Assembly: GCA_024234215.1 (NCBI GenBank)
Contig: JACKOQ010000002.1
Span: 186,001 to 250,000 of the forward strand
Reading direction: 5' to 3'
From: Pseudomonadales bacterium
Lineage (GTDB): Bacteria > Pseudomonadota > Gammaproteobacteria > Pseudomonadales > UBA5862
DNA: 64,000 nucleotides
Positions within the stretch are counted from its first letter, which is position 1; each line of letters starts with the position of its first letter. Shown here piece after piece: positions 54,931-63,337 of this stretch. Position numbers and translations under genes: made by a program. The notes under the pieces are model-generated. The model did not search any database and was not told the origin of the DNA. It saw only the letters and a program-made list of their open reading frames with translations.

Positions 54931-56340
54931 CTAGCGGGCGGCAGCGCGCCCGGCCAGCCCGGTCCTGGCACGGGCCACAGCCTCGCGCACCTGCCGTGGC
55001 GCGGTGCCACCCAGATGGTCGCGGGCCGCCACCGACCCTTCGGGGGTCAGCACCTGGTAGACATCCTCGTCGATGCTGGCGCAGAACTGCCGCAGCAACT
55101 CGAGCGGCAGCTCGCTCAGCGCCAGTTGCTGGCCGATGGCGTGCTGTACTGCCCGACCGACGATGTGGTGGGCATCGCGGAACGGAACGCCGCGCTTGAC
55201 CAGGTAGTCGGCCAGGTCGGTGGCGGTGGCATAGCCCGACTCGGCCGCCGCGCGCAGCACCGGGCGGTTGAGTTCGATCGCCGCCATCATGTCGGTGTAG
55301 GCCAGCAGCGAGTCGGTCACGGTGTCGATGGTGTCGAACAGCGGCTCCTTGTCCTCCTGGTTGTCCTTGTTGTAGGCCAGTGGCTGCCCCTTCATCAACG
55401 TCAGCAGCGCGACCAGATGGCCGTTGACCCGGCCGCTCTTGCCGCGCACCAGTTCGGGCACGTCGGGGTTCTTTTTCTGCGGCATGATCGAAGAGCCGGT
55501 GCAGAAGCGGTCGGGCAGCTCGATGAAGCGGAACTGGGCGCTGCTCCAGAGGATCAGCTCTTCGGAGAAGCGCGAGAGGTGGGTCATCAGCAGCGCGCAG
55601 GCGCTGACGAACTCGATGGCGAAGTCGCGGTCGCTGACCGCATCCAGCGAGTTGCCGGCCGGGGCGCTGAAACCGAGCAGCGCGGCGGTCAGCGTGCGGT
55701 CGATCGGGTAGGTGGTGCCAGCCAGCGCCGCGGCGCCGAGCGGCATCCGGTTGACCCGCACGCGGCAGTCGAGCAGCCGTTCGCGGTCGCGTTCGAGCAT
55801 CTCGTACCAGGCCAGCATGTGGTGACCGAAGGTGACCGGCTGCGCGCTCTGCAGGTGGGTGAAGCCGGGCATGATGGTGTCGGCCTCGCGCTCGGCCAGG
55901 TCGACCAGAACAGCCTGAAACCGGTTGATGAGCCGTTCGATCTGGTCGATCTCGTCACGCAGGTAGAGCCGGATGTCGGTCGCCACCTGGTCGTTGCGCG
56001 AGCGGCCGGTGTGCAGCTTCTTGCCGGCCGCGCCAATCAGCTGGGTGAGCCGCTCCTCGATGTTCATGTGCACATCTTCGAGCTCGATCGACCAGCGGAA
56101 CTGTCCGCTTTCGATCTCCTGACGGATCTGGCCCAGCCCGCTGCTGATCTGCCGGAACTCTTCGTTGTCGAGCACGCCGACCCGTGTCAGCATCTCGGCA
56201 TGGGCCAGCGAGCCGCGAATGTCATGCAGCGCCAGGCGCTGGTCGAAACCGACCGAGGCGGTGAAGCGCTGGACGAAGGCGTCGGTCGCCTGCTGAAAGC
56301 GGCCACCCCACAGTTGATGGGTCGAAGAGGCGTCATTCAT
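54931..56340 (-). CDS. argH: Argininosuccinate lyase
   Basis: A 469-residue fumarase/aspartase-superfamily enzyme giving arginine and fumarate. It starts WGGRFQQATDAFVQRFTAS; the catalytic loop is GSSIMPQKKNPDVPEL, and HTGRSRNDQVATD and GFTHLQSAQPVTFGHH carry the conserved active-site residues. It diverges from the algZ-like kinase gene across about 90 bases, the same arrangement as in Pseudomonas. Confidence 0.97.
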   Translation of the reverse strand: MNDASSTHQLWGGRFQQATDAFVQRFTASVGFDQRLALHDIRGSLAHAEMLTRVGVLDNEEFRQISSGLGQIRQEIESGQFRWSIELEDVHMNIEERLTQLIGAAGKKLHTGRSRNDQVATDIRLYLRDEIDQIERLINRFQAVLVDLAEREADTIMPGFTHLQSAQPVTFGHHMLAWYEMLERDRERLLDCRVRVNRMPLGAAALAGTTYPIDRTLTAALLGFSAPAGNSLDAVSDRDFAIEFVSACALLMTHLSRFSEELILWSSAQFRFIELPDRFCTGSSIMPQKKNPDVPELVRGKSGRVNGHLVALLTLMKGQPLAYNKDNQEDKEPLFDTIDTVTDSLLAYTDMMAAIELNRPVLRAAAESGYATATDLADYLVKRGVPFRDAHHIVGRAVQHAIGQQLALSELPLELLRQFCASIDEDVYQVLTPEGSVAARDHLGGTAPRQVREAVARARTGLAGRAAAR

Positions 56341-56430
56341 CGGTTCTGGACTACGCTATAAAAGATGGACGGGGCGGCCATTGTACCAAGGTGATCCGCC
56401 ACCGAACGAACCTTGCAGGAGCCCGATCGA

Positions 56431-57501
56431 TTGCACCGCACCACCGCCAAGCGCCCCGCCACGGCGCACCCCCTGCCGACATCGGTCGAATCGGGACTGG
56501 TGCCCGACTTCAGCCGGGTCGGGCCGCTGCTCTTTCTGCTGCTGCTGTGCGAGCTGCTGGTGATCGTGCTGGTGCTGGCCGCCAGCGGCGTGCGCCAGTT
56601 CGACTGGCAGATGCTGGCGCTCTGGTCGCTGCAGGTGGAGTGGATCGCACTCACTTCGGCACTGCTGATCAGCCGGCTACGCGCCCGGCTGCTGCGGCTG
56701 GAACCGGCCGCCGCGGTGAGCGCACTCTATCTGCTGGTGCTGGCGGTGGTGATGGTGGTGACCCTCTGCGGTCAGTGGTTCACCACATGGGCAGTGGCCG
56801 AGACCACCGACTGGTTCGATCCTTACGCGCTGGCCACCGCACTGGTGATCGGTGCCATCACCACCGGCGTGGCGCTGCGCTACCTCTATCTGAGCGATCG
56901 GCTGCGCGTCGAACAGCAGGCAGCGCTGACCGCCCGGCTCGATGCGCTGCAGGCGCGCATTCGCCCGCACTTCCTGTTCAACAGCCTCAACAGCATCGCG
57001 GCGCTGATCAGCATCGATCCGCTGGCGGCCGAGGAGCTGCTGGTCGATCTGTCGGAGCTGTTCCGTGCCACGCTCAAGGAGGGCGAGCGGCTGGTGCCAT
57101 TGACGCGGGAGATCGAACTCTGCCAGCGCTACCTCGCCATCGAGCAGCGACGCCTCGGCGAACGGCTGCGGGTGGTCTGGCAACTGGCACCCCACCCCGA
57201 CAGCGCCCGGCTGCCGCCGCTGACGCTGCAACCGCTGCTCGAAAATGCCATCTACCACGGCGTGCAGCCACTGCTCGATGGCGGCGAGATTCACATCCGG
57301 CTGTCGCGCCGAGGCGAGCGCATCGAGATCGAGATCACCAATCCGCTGCCTGCCGCCAGCGCGGCGAGCGAGGGGCACCGCATTGGATTGACCAACACCC
57401 GGGCGCGGCTGCGAAACTGCTTCGGCGACCGCGCCGAGGTGCAGGGCTCTGCCACCGATGGCGGCTACCGCACGCTGCTCTCTTTTCCTGACCAGATCTG
57501 A
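56431..57501 (+). CDS. algZ: LytS-type sensor histidine kinase (AlgZ/FimS-like)
   Basis: A 356-residue membrane kinase with four hydrophobic segments in the first 160 residues, then a His_kinase domain. The phospho-acceptor box is RIRPHFLFNSLNSIAALI (His180) and the ATP-binding box LENAIYHGV. As in other LytS-type kinases the usual G2 box is weak. There is no suitable ATG: TTG 56431 has AGGAG 9 bases upstream, while TTG 56413 is a second possibility. The response regulator follows by 15 bases. In Pseudomonas this pair controls alginate and type IV pili; here the targets are unknown. Confidence 0.88.
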   Translation: MHRTTAKRPATAHPLPTSVESGLVPDFSRVGPLLFLLLLCELLVIVLVLAASGVRQFDWQMLALWSLQVEWIALTSALLISRLRARLLRLEPAAAVSALYLLVLAVVMVVTLCGQWFTTWAVAETTDWFDPYALATALVIGAITTGVALRYLYLSDRLRVEQQAALTARLDALQARIRPHFLFNSLNSIAALISIDPLAAEELLVDLSELFRATLKEGERLVPLTREIELCQRYLAIEQRRLGERLRVVWQLAPHPDSARLPPLTLQPLLENAIYHGVQPLLDGGEIHIRLSRRGERIEIEITNPLPAASAASEGHRIGLTNTRARLRNCFGDRAEVQGSATDGGYRTLLSFPDQI

Positions 57502-57516
57502 CGAGGCGAAGGACGC

Positions 57517-58293
57517 ATGAGTGAGCGTGGCCAGCGAGGCATCGATGCAGTGCGCCGGGTGATGGTGGTGGATGACGAGCCGCTGGCGCGACAGCGGCTG
57601 GCATCGCTGGTCAACGACCTGGAGCACTATCAGGTGGTGGCGATGGCCGGTGACGGCCATGCCGCGCTGGAGCTGCTGGCCCTTGAGGCGCCGGAGATCC
57701 TGCTGCTCGACATCCGCATGCCGGGACTCAACGGCCTCGACCTGGCGGCACGGCTGCGCGACCTGCCGCGCCCGCCGGCGATCCTGTTCTGCACCGCCTA
57801 CGACCACTACGCCCGCGAAGCCTTCGGCGTGCGCGCGGCCGGCTATCTGTTGAAGCCGGTGCGCCGTGCCGACCTGCTGCAGGCGCTCGAGGATGCCTGC
57901 CAGCTCAGCCGGTTGCAGTGGGCGGCGATCGAGCAGGCGCGTGCCCGACCCGTCGCGGGTGGTGGCCGCAGCCACCTGTCGATCCAGCGGCGCCATGGCA
58001 TCGACCTGATCGCGCTCGACGAGGTGCGCGCCTTCATCGCCGAACAGAAGTACGTCACCGTCATCCATGCGGCTGGCGAGGCGCTGATCGATGAGCCGCT
58101 GCGCGCGCTGGAGCAGGAGTTTGCCGACCGGCTGGTGCGCATCCATCGCAACGCGCTGGTGGCGCTCGATGCGGTGGAATCGCTCGAAGCGACCGACAGC
58201 GGCCATCGGCTGCGGCTGCGTGGCGTCGAGCGACCGCTGCTGGTGAGCCGGCGCCATCTGACCGAACTGAAGCGACGATTGCGCCGCGTCTGA
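57517..58293 (+). CDS. algR: LytTR response regulator (AlgR-like)
   Basis: A 258-residue two-domain regulator. The receiver domain (about 13-130) has the acidic pocket VVDDEP (Asp19-Asp20), phospho-acceptor Asp65 in LLLDIRMPG, and Lys in LLKPVRRADL. The LytTR DNA-binding domain (about 155-255) includes IRAFIAEQKYVTVIH-like strands and the RIHRNALV recognition segment. ATG 57517 has AAGGA upstream. It sits directly after its kinase gene and 75 bases before hemC, matching the Pseudomonas order. Confidence 0.95.
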   Translation: MSERGQRGIDAVRRVMVVDDEPLARQRLASLVNDLEHYQVVAMAGDGHAALELLALEAPEILLLDIRMPGLNGLDLAARLRDLPRPPAILFCTAYDHYAREAFGVRAAGYLLKPVRRADLLQALEDACQLSRLQWAAIEQARARPVAGGGRSHLSIQRRHGIDLIALDEVRAFIAEQKYVTVIHAAGEALIDEPLRALEQEFADRLVRIHRNALVALDAVESLEATDSGHRLRLRGVERPLLVSRRHLTELKRRLRRV

Positions 58294-58368
58294 ACGCTTG
58301 GTCCGTGCCGCACCCCGGCAATGGCGCTATCATGCGCGCTCTGTCGTCACCACCGCCGAGGAGAGCCC

Positions 58369-59310
58369 ATGGCGTCGCGCCTGCTCCGCATCGCCACCCG
58401 CAAAAGCCCGCTGGCCCTGTGGCAGGCCAATGACGTCCGCGCCCGTCTGCTGGCGCTCCATCCCGGCCTGCGGGTCGAACTGGTCACCTTCACCACCCGT
58501 GGCGACAAGCTGCTCGACGCACCGCTGGCCAAAATTGGCGGCAAGGGGCTGTTCGTCAAAGAGCTGGAGCAGGCGATCTTCGACGGCGAGGCCGATCTGG
58601 CAGTCCACTCGATGAAGGATGTGCCGATGGAGCTGCCCGCCGGGCTGACGATCGCCACCCTCTGCGCCCGCGAAGAGCCGGCCGATGCGCTGGTCACGCC
58701 GCTGCCCTGCACGCTGCTCGACCTGCCGCAGGGCGCCCGCATCGGCACCTCGAGCCTGCGCCGGCAGGCGCAACTGCGCGCGCTGCGGCCCGATTTCGAG
58801 CTGCTGACCCTGCGCGGCAACGTCAACACCCGGCTCGCCCGGCTGGATGAGGGGCAGTTCGACGCCATCATTCTGGCCGCGGCCGGCTTGCGGCGACTCG
58901 GCTTCGCGGCGCGCATCCGTGAATCGCTGGATGACCGTCTGCTGCTGCCGGCGGCCGGACAGGGCGCAGTCGGCATCGAGTGCCGTCAGGACGATGTCGC
59001 GCTGCATGCACTGCTGGAACCGCTGGCCGACCTGCCGACCACCCTCTGCGTCACCGCCGAGCGGGCGATGAACCGCCGCCTCGACGGCGGCTGTCAGGTG
59101 CCGATCGCCGGCCATGCCCAGCTCTCGCCACGGGGACTGTGGCTGCGCGGACTGGTCGGCGATGTCGAGCGCGGCACCCTGCTGCGCGCCGAGCAGTGGG
59201 GTGATCCGGCCCAGGCCGAGGCCATCGGCATCGCGGTGGCAGAGCAGCTGCTGCGCGCCGGCGCCGGCCCACTGATCGAGGCGGCACGGGTCGATGCAGC
59301 CGCAGACTAG
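58369..59310 (+). CDS. hemC: Hydroxymethylbilane synthase (porphobilinogen deaminase)
   Basis: A 313-residue enzyme that joins four porphobilinogens into hydroxymethylbilane. It starts LRIATRKSPLALWQANDV; the catalytic Asp is in HSMKDVP and the cofactor-binding Cys242 in DGGCQVPIAGHA. ATG 58369, with GAGGAG just upstream, is chosen over an earlier in-frame ATG at 58321. Its end overlaps the hemD start by 17 bases. Confidence 0.97.
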   Translation: MASRLLRIATRKSPLALWQANDVRARLLALHPGLRVELVTFTTRGDKLLDAPLAKIGGKGLFVKELEQAIFDGEADLAVHSMKDVPMELPAGLTIATLCAREEPADALVTPLPCTLLDLPQGARIGTSSLRRQAQLRALRPDFELLTLRGNVNTRLARLDEGQFDAIILAAAGLRRLGFAARIRESLDDRLLLPAAGQGAVGIECRQDDVALHALLEPLADLPTTLCVTAERAMNRRLDGGCQVPIAGHAQLSPRGLWLRGLVGDVERGTLLRAEQWGDPAQAEAIGIAVAEQLLRAGAGPLIEAARVDAAAD

Positions 59311-60094
59311 GCCGCTCGCCGGCCTCGATCTGTGGGTCACCCGACCCGCCGGGCAGGCCGATCGCCTGATCGCACTGCTGCAACAGGCGGGCGCAGCCGT
59401 GTCTCACCTGCCGCTGCTGGCGATCGAGCCGCTGCCGCCGACGGCCGCCGCCCGCGCGCTGCTGCTCGACCTCGACCGCTATCAGGCGGTGATCTTCATC
59501 AGCAGCAATGCGGCACGGCTGGGCGCCGAGGCGATCCTCGATCTCTGGCCGCAGTTGCCGACCGGCATCGACTGGCTGGCAGTGGGCGCAGCCACCCAGG
59601 CGACCCTCGCCGAGTTCGACATCACCGCAGAGATTCCAGCCGGCGGCAGCGACAGCGAGGCACTGCTGGCACTGCCGCAACTCGGCAGCGAACGGGTGGC
59701 CGGTCGGGCGATTCTGATCGTGCGTGGCACCGGCGGCCGCGAGACGCTGCGCGAGCAGTTGCAGACGCGGGGTGCCCGGGTCGACTATCTGGAGCTCTAC
59801 CGGCGCATCTGCCCCGCATCGACCCTCGAGCAGATCAGGAACTGGAGCCGGCCCCTGCCCGACCTGGTCATCGCCAGCAGTGGCGAGGGCATCGACCATC
59901 TGCGCCGGGCGCTGACCGGCCCGCTGCTGGCGATGCTCGAGCGGCCACTGCTGCTGCCCTCGACGCGGCTGGCGCAACTGGCTGGCGAGCTGGGGTTCCG
60001 TCAACCGCTGGTGGCCGATGACGCCAGCGACGATGCGCTGCTGACCTGTCTTCTTCAATGGCGAGCCCGCAATGCCGAAACCCTCCTTGCCTGA
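59294..60094 (+). CDS. hemD: Uroporphyrinogen-III synthase
   Basis: A 266-residue enzyme that closes hydroxymethylbilane to uroporphyrinogen III with inversion of ring D. The family is poorly conserved, but VTRPAGQADRLIALLQQAGA, FISSNAARLGAEAI, ILIVRGTGGRETL and ASSGEGIDHL follow its usual pattern of two Rossmann-like domains. It overlaps hemC by 17 and hemX by 23 bases, pointing to one translationally coupled operon. Confidence 0.93.
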   Translation: MQPQTRPLAGLDLWVTRPAGQADRLIALLQQAGAAVSHLPLLAIEPLPPTAAARALLLDLDRYQAVIFISSNAARLGAEAILDLWPQLPTGIDWLAVGAATQATLAEFDITAEIPAGGSDSEALLALPQLGSERVAGRAILIVRGTGGRETLREQLQTRGARVDYLELYRRICPASTLEQIRNWSRPLPDLVIASSGEGIDHLRRALTGPLLAMLERPLLLPSTRLAQLAGELGFRQPLVADDASDDALLTCLLQWRARNAETLLA

Positions 60095-61199
60095 TTCACC
60101 CGAACCCGCACTGCTGGGCGCTGCCCAGGTGGTGCAGGCTTCGCACACTGCACCCGCTGCACGCCCTGTCTCGCGCTGGCCGGCCTGGCTGGCGCTCGGC
60201 ATTGCGCTGCTGGGCCTGCTGGCGCTGGCGGCCCTGCTGCTGTGGTTGCAGCCGCAACTGAGCACGGCATGGCAGCGGCTCGACCAGTTGAGCGACGCCT
60301 CCAGCCGGCTCGATGGTCGCATCGACGGGCTGCTGCAGCAGCTCGAACAGCAGGGCACGGAACAACAGCAGCAGAAGGCACGGCTGACCGCACAACAGGA
60401 GCAGCTCGGCCAGCGGCTCGATGCAGTGACCGCCGCCCAGCAGCGGTTCAACCAGGGTGATGCACCACGGCAGTGGCGGCTGGCCGAAGCGGAGCATCTG
60501 CTGCGACTGGCCAATGACCAACTGCTCGCCGGCCGGCTGCTCCGGTTTGCCCGCCAGCAGGTGGCAACGGCCGACCGGTTGGTCGCCGAACTCGACGATC
60601 CGCAGCTGCAACCGCTGCGCGCCGCTCTGGCCGCCGATCTGGCGGCACTCGACGGCCACGCTCCAGCCGATGTCGAAGGCCAGTTTTTCCGTCTGTCGGC
60701 CGGCATCGGGCAGGTCGACCGGCTGCCGCCACGCGGCACACCCAGCCTGGCCGAGGCGACGACCGGCGAGCCAGCCGCCCCCGTGCAACCGGGTTGGCGC
60801 GGCTGGCTCGACCGCATCTGGCAGCAGTTGCGGCCACTGGTGGTCATTCGCCAGCGCACGCAATCGGTCGAACCCCTGCTGACGTCGTCGCAAACGGCAA
60901 TGCTGCGCCAGCAGTTGCAGCTCCAGTTGCAACTGGCCCAGCTGGCACTGCTGCGCGGGGAGCCGTCGATCTACCACACCAGCCTCGATGCGGCGCTCGA
61001 CCTGCTCGATCGGCAGTTTGACGGCAACGCCGCCGAGGTGACGGCGCTGCGTGCGACGCTGCGCGAGCTCACCCAACAGCCGATTGCAACGGCAGCACCG
61101 ACGCTGGAGGCTTCGCTGTCGGCAGTGCGTCAGGCCATCGAGGCCGAGAGAAACACGCCGGCCATGACGCCAAGCCCATTCCCGGCCGAGGCACCCTGA
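60072..61199 (+). CDS. hemX: HemX family protein (uroporphyrin-III C-methyltransferase-like)
   Basis: A 375-residue inner-membrane protein with an N-terminal cytosolic tail, one helix (about 37-58) and a periplasmic part. The periplasmic part has a long Gln-rich coiled coil (about 65-125) and a helical domain with RLAEAEHLLRLANDQLLAG. Despite the historical name it lacks methyltransferase motifs and its role in heme synthesis is unproven. It overlaps hemD by 23 bases and is 2 bases before hemY. Confidence 0.9.
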   Translation: MPKPSLPDSPEPALLGAAQVVQASHTAPAARPVSRWPAWLALGIALLGLLALAALLLWLQPQLSTAWQRLDQLSDASSRLDGRIDGLLQQLEQQGTEQQQQKARLTAQQEQLGQRLDAVTAAQQRFNQGDAPRQWRLAEAEHLLRLANDQLLAGRLLRFARQQVATADRLVAELDDPQLQPLRAALAADLAALDGHAPADVEGQFFRLSAGIGQVDRLPPRGTPSLAEATTGEPAAPVQPGWRGWLDRIWQQLRPLVVIRQRTQSVEPLLTSSQTAMLRQQLQLQLQLAQLALLRGEPSIYHTSLDAALDLLDRQFDGNAAEVTALRATLRELTQQPIATAAPTLEASLSAVRQAIEAERNTPAMTPSPFPAEAP

Positions 61200-61201
61200 G
61201 G

Positions 61202-62455
61202 ATGCGTCGTCTTCCATGGATGCTGCTGCTGGCGCTGCCGCTCACCGTACTGCTGGTGCTGCTGGCGCAGCGCGACCCCGGTTATCTGCTGTTCAGTTAC
61301 GGCGGCTTCTCGATCGAAACCAGCCTCTGGTTCGCCCTGCTGAGCCTGTTGGTGCTGCTGTGGCTGCTGCGGCTGTTGCAGCGGCTGCTGCGCGGTGGGC
61401 AACGACTCGGCAGCTGGTGGCAGCACCGGGATGTCCGCCGGCAGGCGCAACGGGTCGATGAGGGCTTGATCGCCTTTGCCGAGGGCCAGTGGCGGCAGGC
61501 ACACCATCGGCTCTCCCGGCTGGGCGGTGCGCACCACGAGCGGTTGCCGCTGCGACTGCTGGCGGCGCAGGCGGCCGAACGCGCCGGCGACCTGCAGGCC
61601 AGCCAGGCACTGCTGGCATCGATTCGTCAGGAGGGGAGCGCCGAGGATCGGCTGGCAGCCGATCTGACCGAGGCACGGCTGTGGATCGACCGAGGCGCGC
61701 CCGAACGGGCCGTGGCGCTGCTCGATGCGCTGGGCGCGGCACATCCCGACCATCCGGCACGGCTGCGGCTGCTGGCCGAGGCGCTGCTGCGCCAGCGGGC
61801 CTGGCCACTGCTGACCGAACTGCTGCCGAAGCTGAAAAAGCCCAAGCTGCTGAACGACGACGAGTTGCGGACGCTGGAACGGACGCTCCAGTGCGGCCTG
61901 TTCAGCGCTGCCGTCGCCCAAGGTGCAGCAGCGCTGGAGCAGCAGTTCACGCGACTCTCCCGGCCACTGGCGCGTGACCCACAGGTGATTGCGGCCTATG
62001 TCGATGCCCTGATCGAGAGCGGTGCCGAACCGCGTGCCGAACGGGCAGTGCGCGAAGCGCTGGGCCGTGACTGGCAAGCGGCGCTGGTGGAGCGTTATGG
62101 CCGCATCGGTGGCGAACATCCCGACCAGCAACTGGCCACCGCCGAGCGCTGGCTGAAGAGCCATCCGCACGATGCAATCCTGCTGCGGGCCGTGGCACGG
62201 CTGGCACTGCGCAACCGCCTATGGGGACGGGCACAGCAGGCATTGCAGGCCAGCTTCGCGCTGCACCCCGACCCGCAGACCGCCGCCGAACTGGCGCGGC
62301 TCGACACGGCGCTGGGCGAGGCCACGACCGGAATCGGCCACTATCAGCAGGCGCTCGGGCTGCTGGCGGTGACGCTGCCGGAACTGCCGCTGCCGGGCAA
62401 GCCCCGCCCATCCTCAGGCCGACTCCCCGGCCAGATCGATCCTCATCGCACCTGA
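61202..62455 (+). CDS. hemY: HemY family protein (TPR-containing)
   Basis: A 417-residue membrane protein with two N-terminal helices (about 5-22 and 40-60) and a cytosolic or periplasmic array of TPR-like helical repeats (about 90-400). It opens with RDPGYLLFSYGGFSIETSLW, the HemY_N signature. It is unrelated to the protoporphyrinogen oxidase also called HemY in Gram-positives. Its 3' end overlaps the convergent ferredoxin reductase-like gene by 42 bases. Confidence 0.92.
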   Translation: MRRLPWMLLLALPLTVLLVLLAQRDPGYLLFSYGGFSIETSLWFALLSLLVLLWLLRLLQRLLRGGQRLGSWWQHRDVRRQAQRVDEGLIAFAEGQWRQAHHRLSRLGGAHHERLPLRLLAAQAAERAGDLQASQALLASIRQEGSAEDRLAADLTEARLWIDRGAPERAVALLDALGAAHPDHPARLRLLAEALLRQRAWPLLTELLPKLKKPKLLNDDELRTLERTLQCGLFSAAVAQGAAALEQQFTRLSRPLARDPQVIAAYVDALIESGAEPRAERAVREALGRDWQAALVERYGRIGGEHPDQQLATAERWLKSHPHDAILLRAVARLALRNRLWGRAQQALQASFALHPDPQTAAELARLDTALGEATTGIGHYQQALGLLAVTLPELPLPGKPRPSSGRLPGQIDPHRT

Positions 62456-63322
62456 GCGGCACAACCGCGCGCGCCACGACTGGCCGGTGTCGGCCGCGCA
62501 GAAGATCAGCACCCGGGCAAAGCCCATGCATCCATCCCAATCGACCTGCCGCAGGTGCGGTTGCGCCTGCTGCCACTGCTCGACATGCGGCGGTGGCGCG
62601 CACGTCGCGTCGTCCAGCCAGAGCCAGCCGGTGCACGGGCTGACCTGCCGTTGCAGCCGCCACTCGGCCAGACTGGCCGCACCGGCAAAGCCGTGGCGAT
62701 CACAGGCGATCAGCAGTGAATCGGCTTCGTGCAGCCGCCCGGCGTGCCACTCACCCACCGGCCAGTGACAGCGAATCACCGGCTCGCGACGCAGCCAGTC
62801 GAACAGCGACGGCCACAGATCGCCCAGCGGCAGCGGGTCGAGCAGGAATTCGAGCAGCCGCCCATCCGGCCATGGGGCGCGAAAATGGAGCTCGACCTGC
62901 CGATCGGCATAGATCAGTCGCGCCCGTTGCCCGGCGAAATAGCGCGGCAGACCGCCCGCGGCCGGAGTGCGCAGCAGCAGCCGCCAACAGCCATCCGCAG
63001 TCGGATCGAGCGCCGCGACCTGGCAGGCGCGCTGGACCTGAGGCAGGGTGGACGGCGGCAGCAGCGCCGGGTTGTCGAGCAGCAGATCGCTCAGCGCGAT
63101 GGCGCAGCAGGGCAGGATGGCACAGGAGGTTCCGTCCGCTTCGATGATGCCCTGCGCGGTCAACACCCTGCCGCGCAACAGTTGCGAACGGCAGCGCTCA
63201 CAGTTGCCGTTGCGACAGGAGGCCGGCAGGCTGAAGCCATGCCGCTGCGCGGCGGCGAGCAGGGTTTCGTTGTCGGTGGCGGGGTGTCGATGGTCGGGTT
63301 GCCAGCAGAGGCTGTGCAGCAT
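62414..63322 (-). CDS. 2Fe-2S ferredoxin-domain protein with degenerate reductase domain
   Basis: A 302-residue protein. The N-terminal plant-type ferredoxin domain (about 1-85) keeps the cluster ligands Cys36, Cys41, Cys44 and Cys72 or Cys73. The rest has the length and position of a ferredoxin-NADP reductase module, as in the ascD/PA5236-like genes beside ubiD in Pseudomonas. However, I cannot find the flavin motif RxYS/T or the NAD(P)-binding GGTGxAP pattern. ATG 63322 is chosen for the AGGGTG upstream; GTG 63331 is possible. It follows ubiD by 15 bases and probably shares its transcript. Electron-transfer function is uncertain. Confidence 0.75.
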   Translation of the reverse strand: MLHSLCWQPDHRHPATDNETLLAAAQRHGFSLPASCRNGNCERCRSQLLRGRVLTAQGIIEADGTSCAILPCCAIALSDLLLDNPALLPPSTLPQVQRACQVAALDPTADGCWRLLLRTPAAGGLPRYFAGQRARLIYADRQVELHFRAPWPDGRLLEFLLDPLPLGDLWPSLFDWLRREPVIRCHWPVGEWHAGRLHEADSLLIACDRHGFAGAASLAEWRLQRQVSPCTGWLWLDDATCAPPPHVEQWQQAQPHLRQVDWDGCMGFARVLIFCAADTGQSWRARLCRSGAMRIDLAGESA

Positions 63323-63337
63323 CGCAACCACCCTGCC

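Noticed and set aside
61202..62455. hemY as protoporphyrinogen oxidase
   Set aside because: The protein is a membrane-anchored TPR protein without a flavin-binding Rossmann motif. The shared name with the Gram-positive oxidase is historical.
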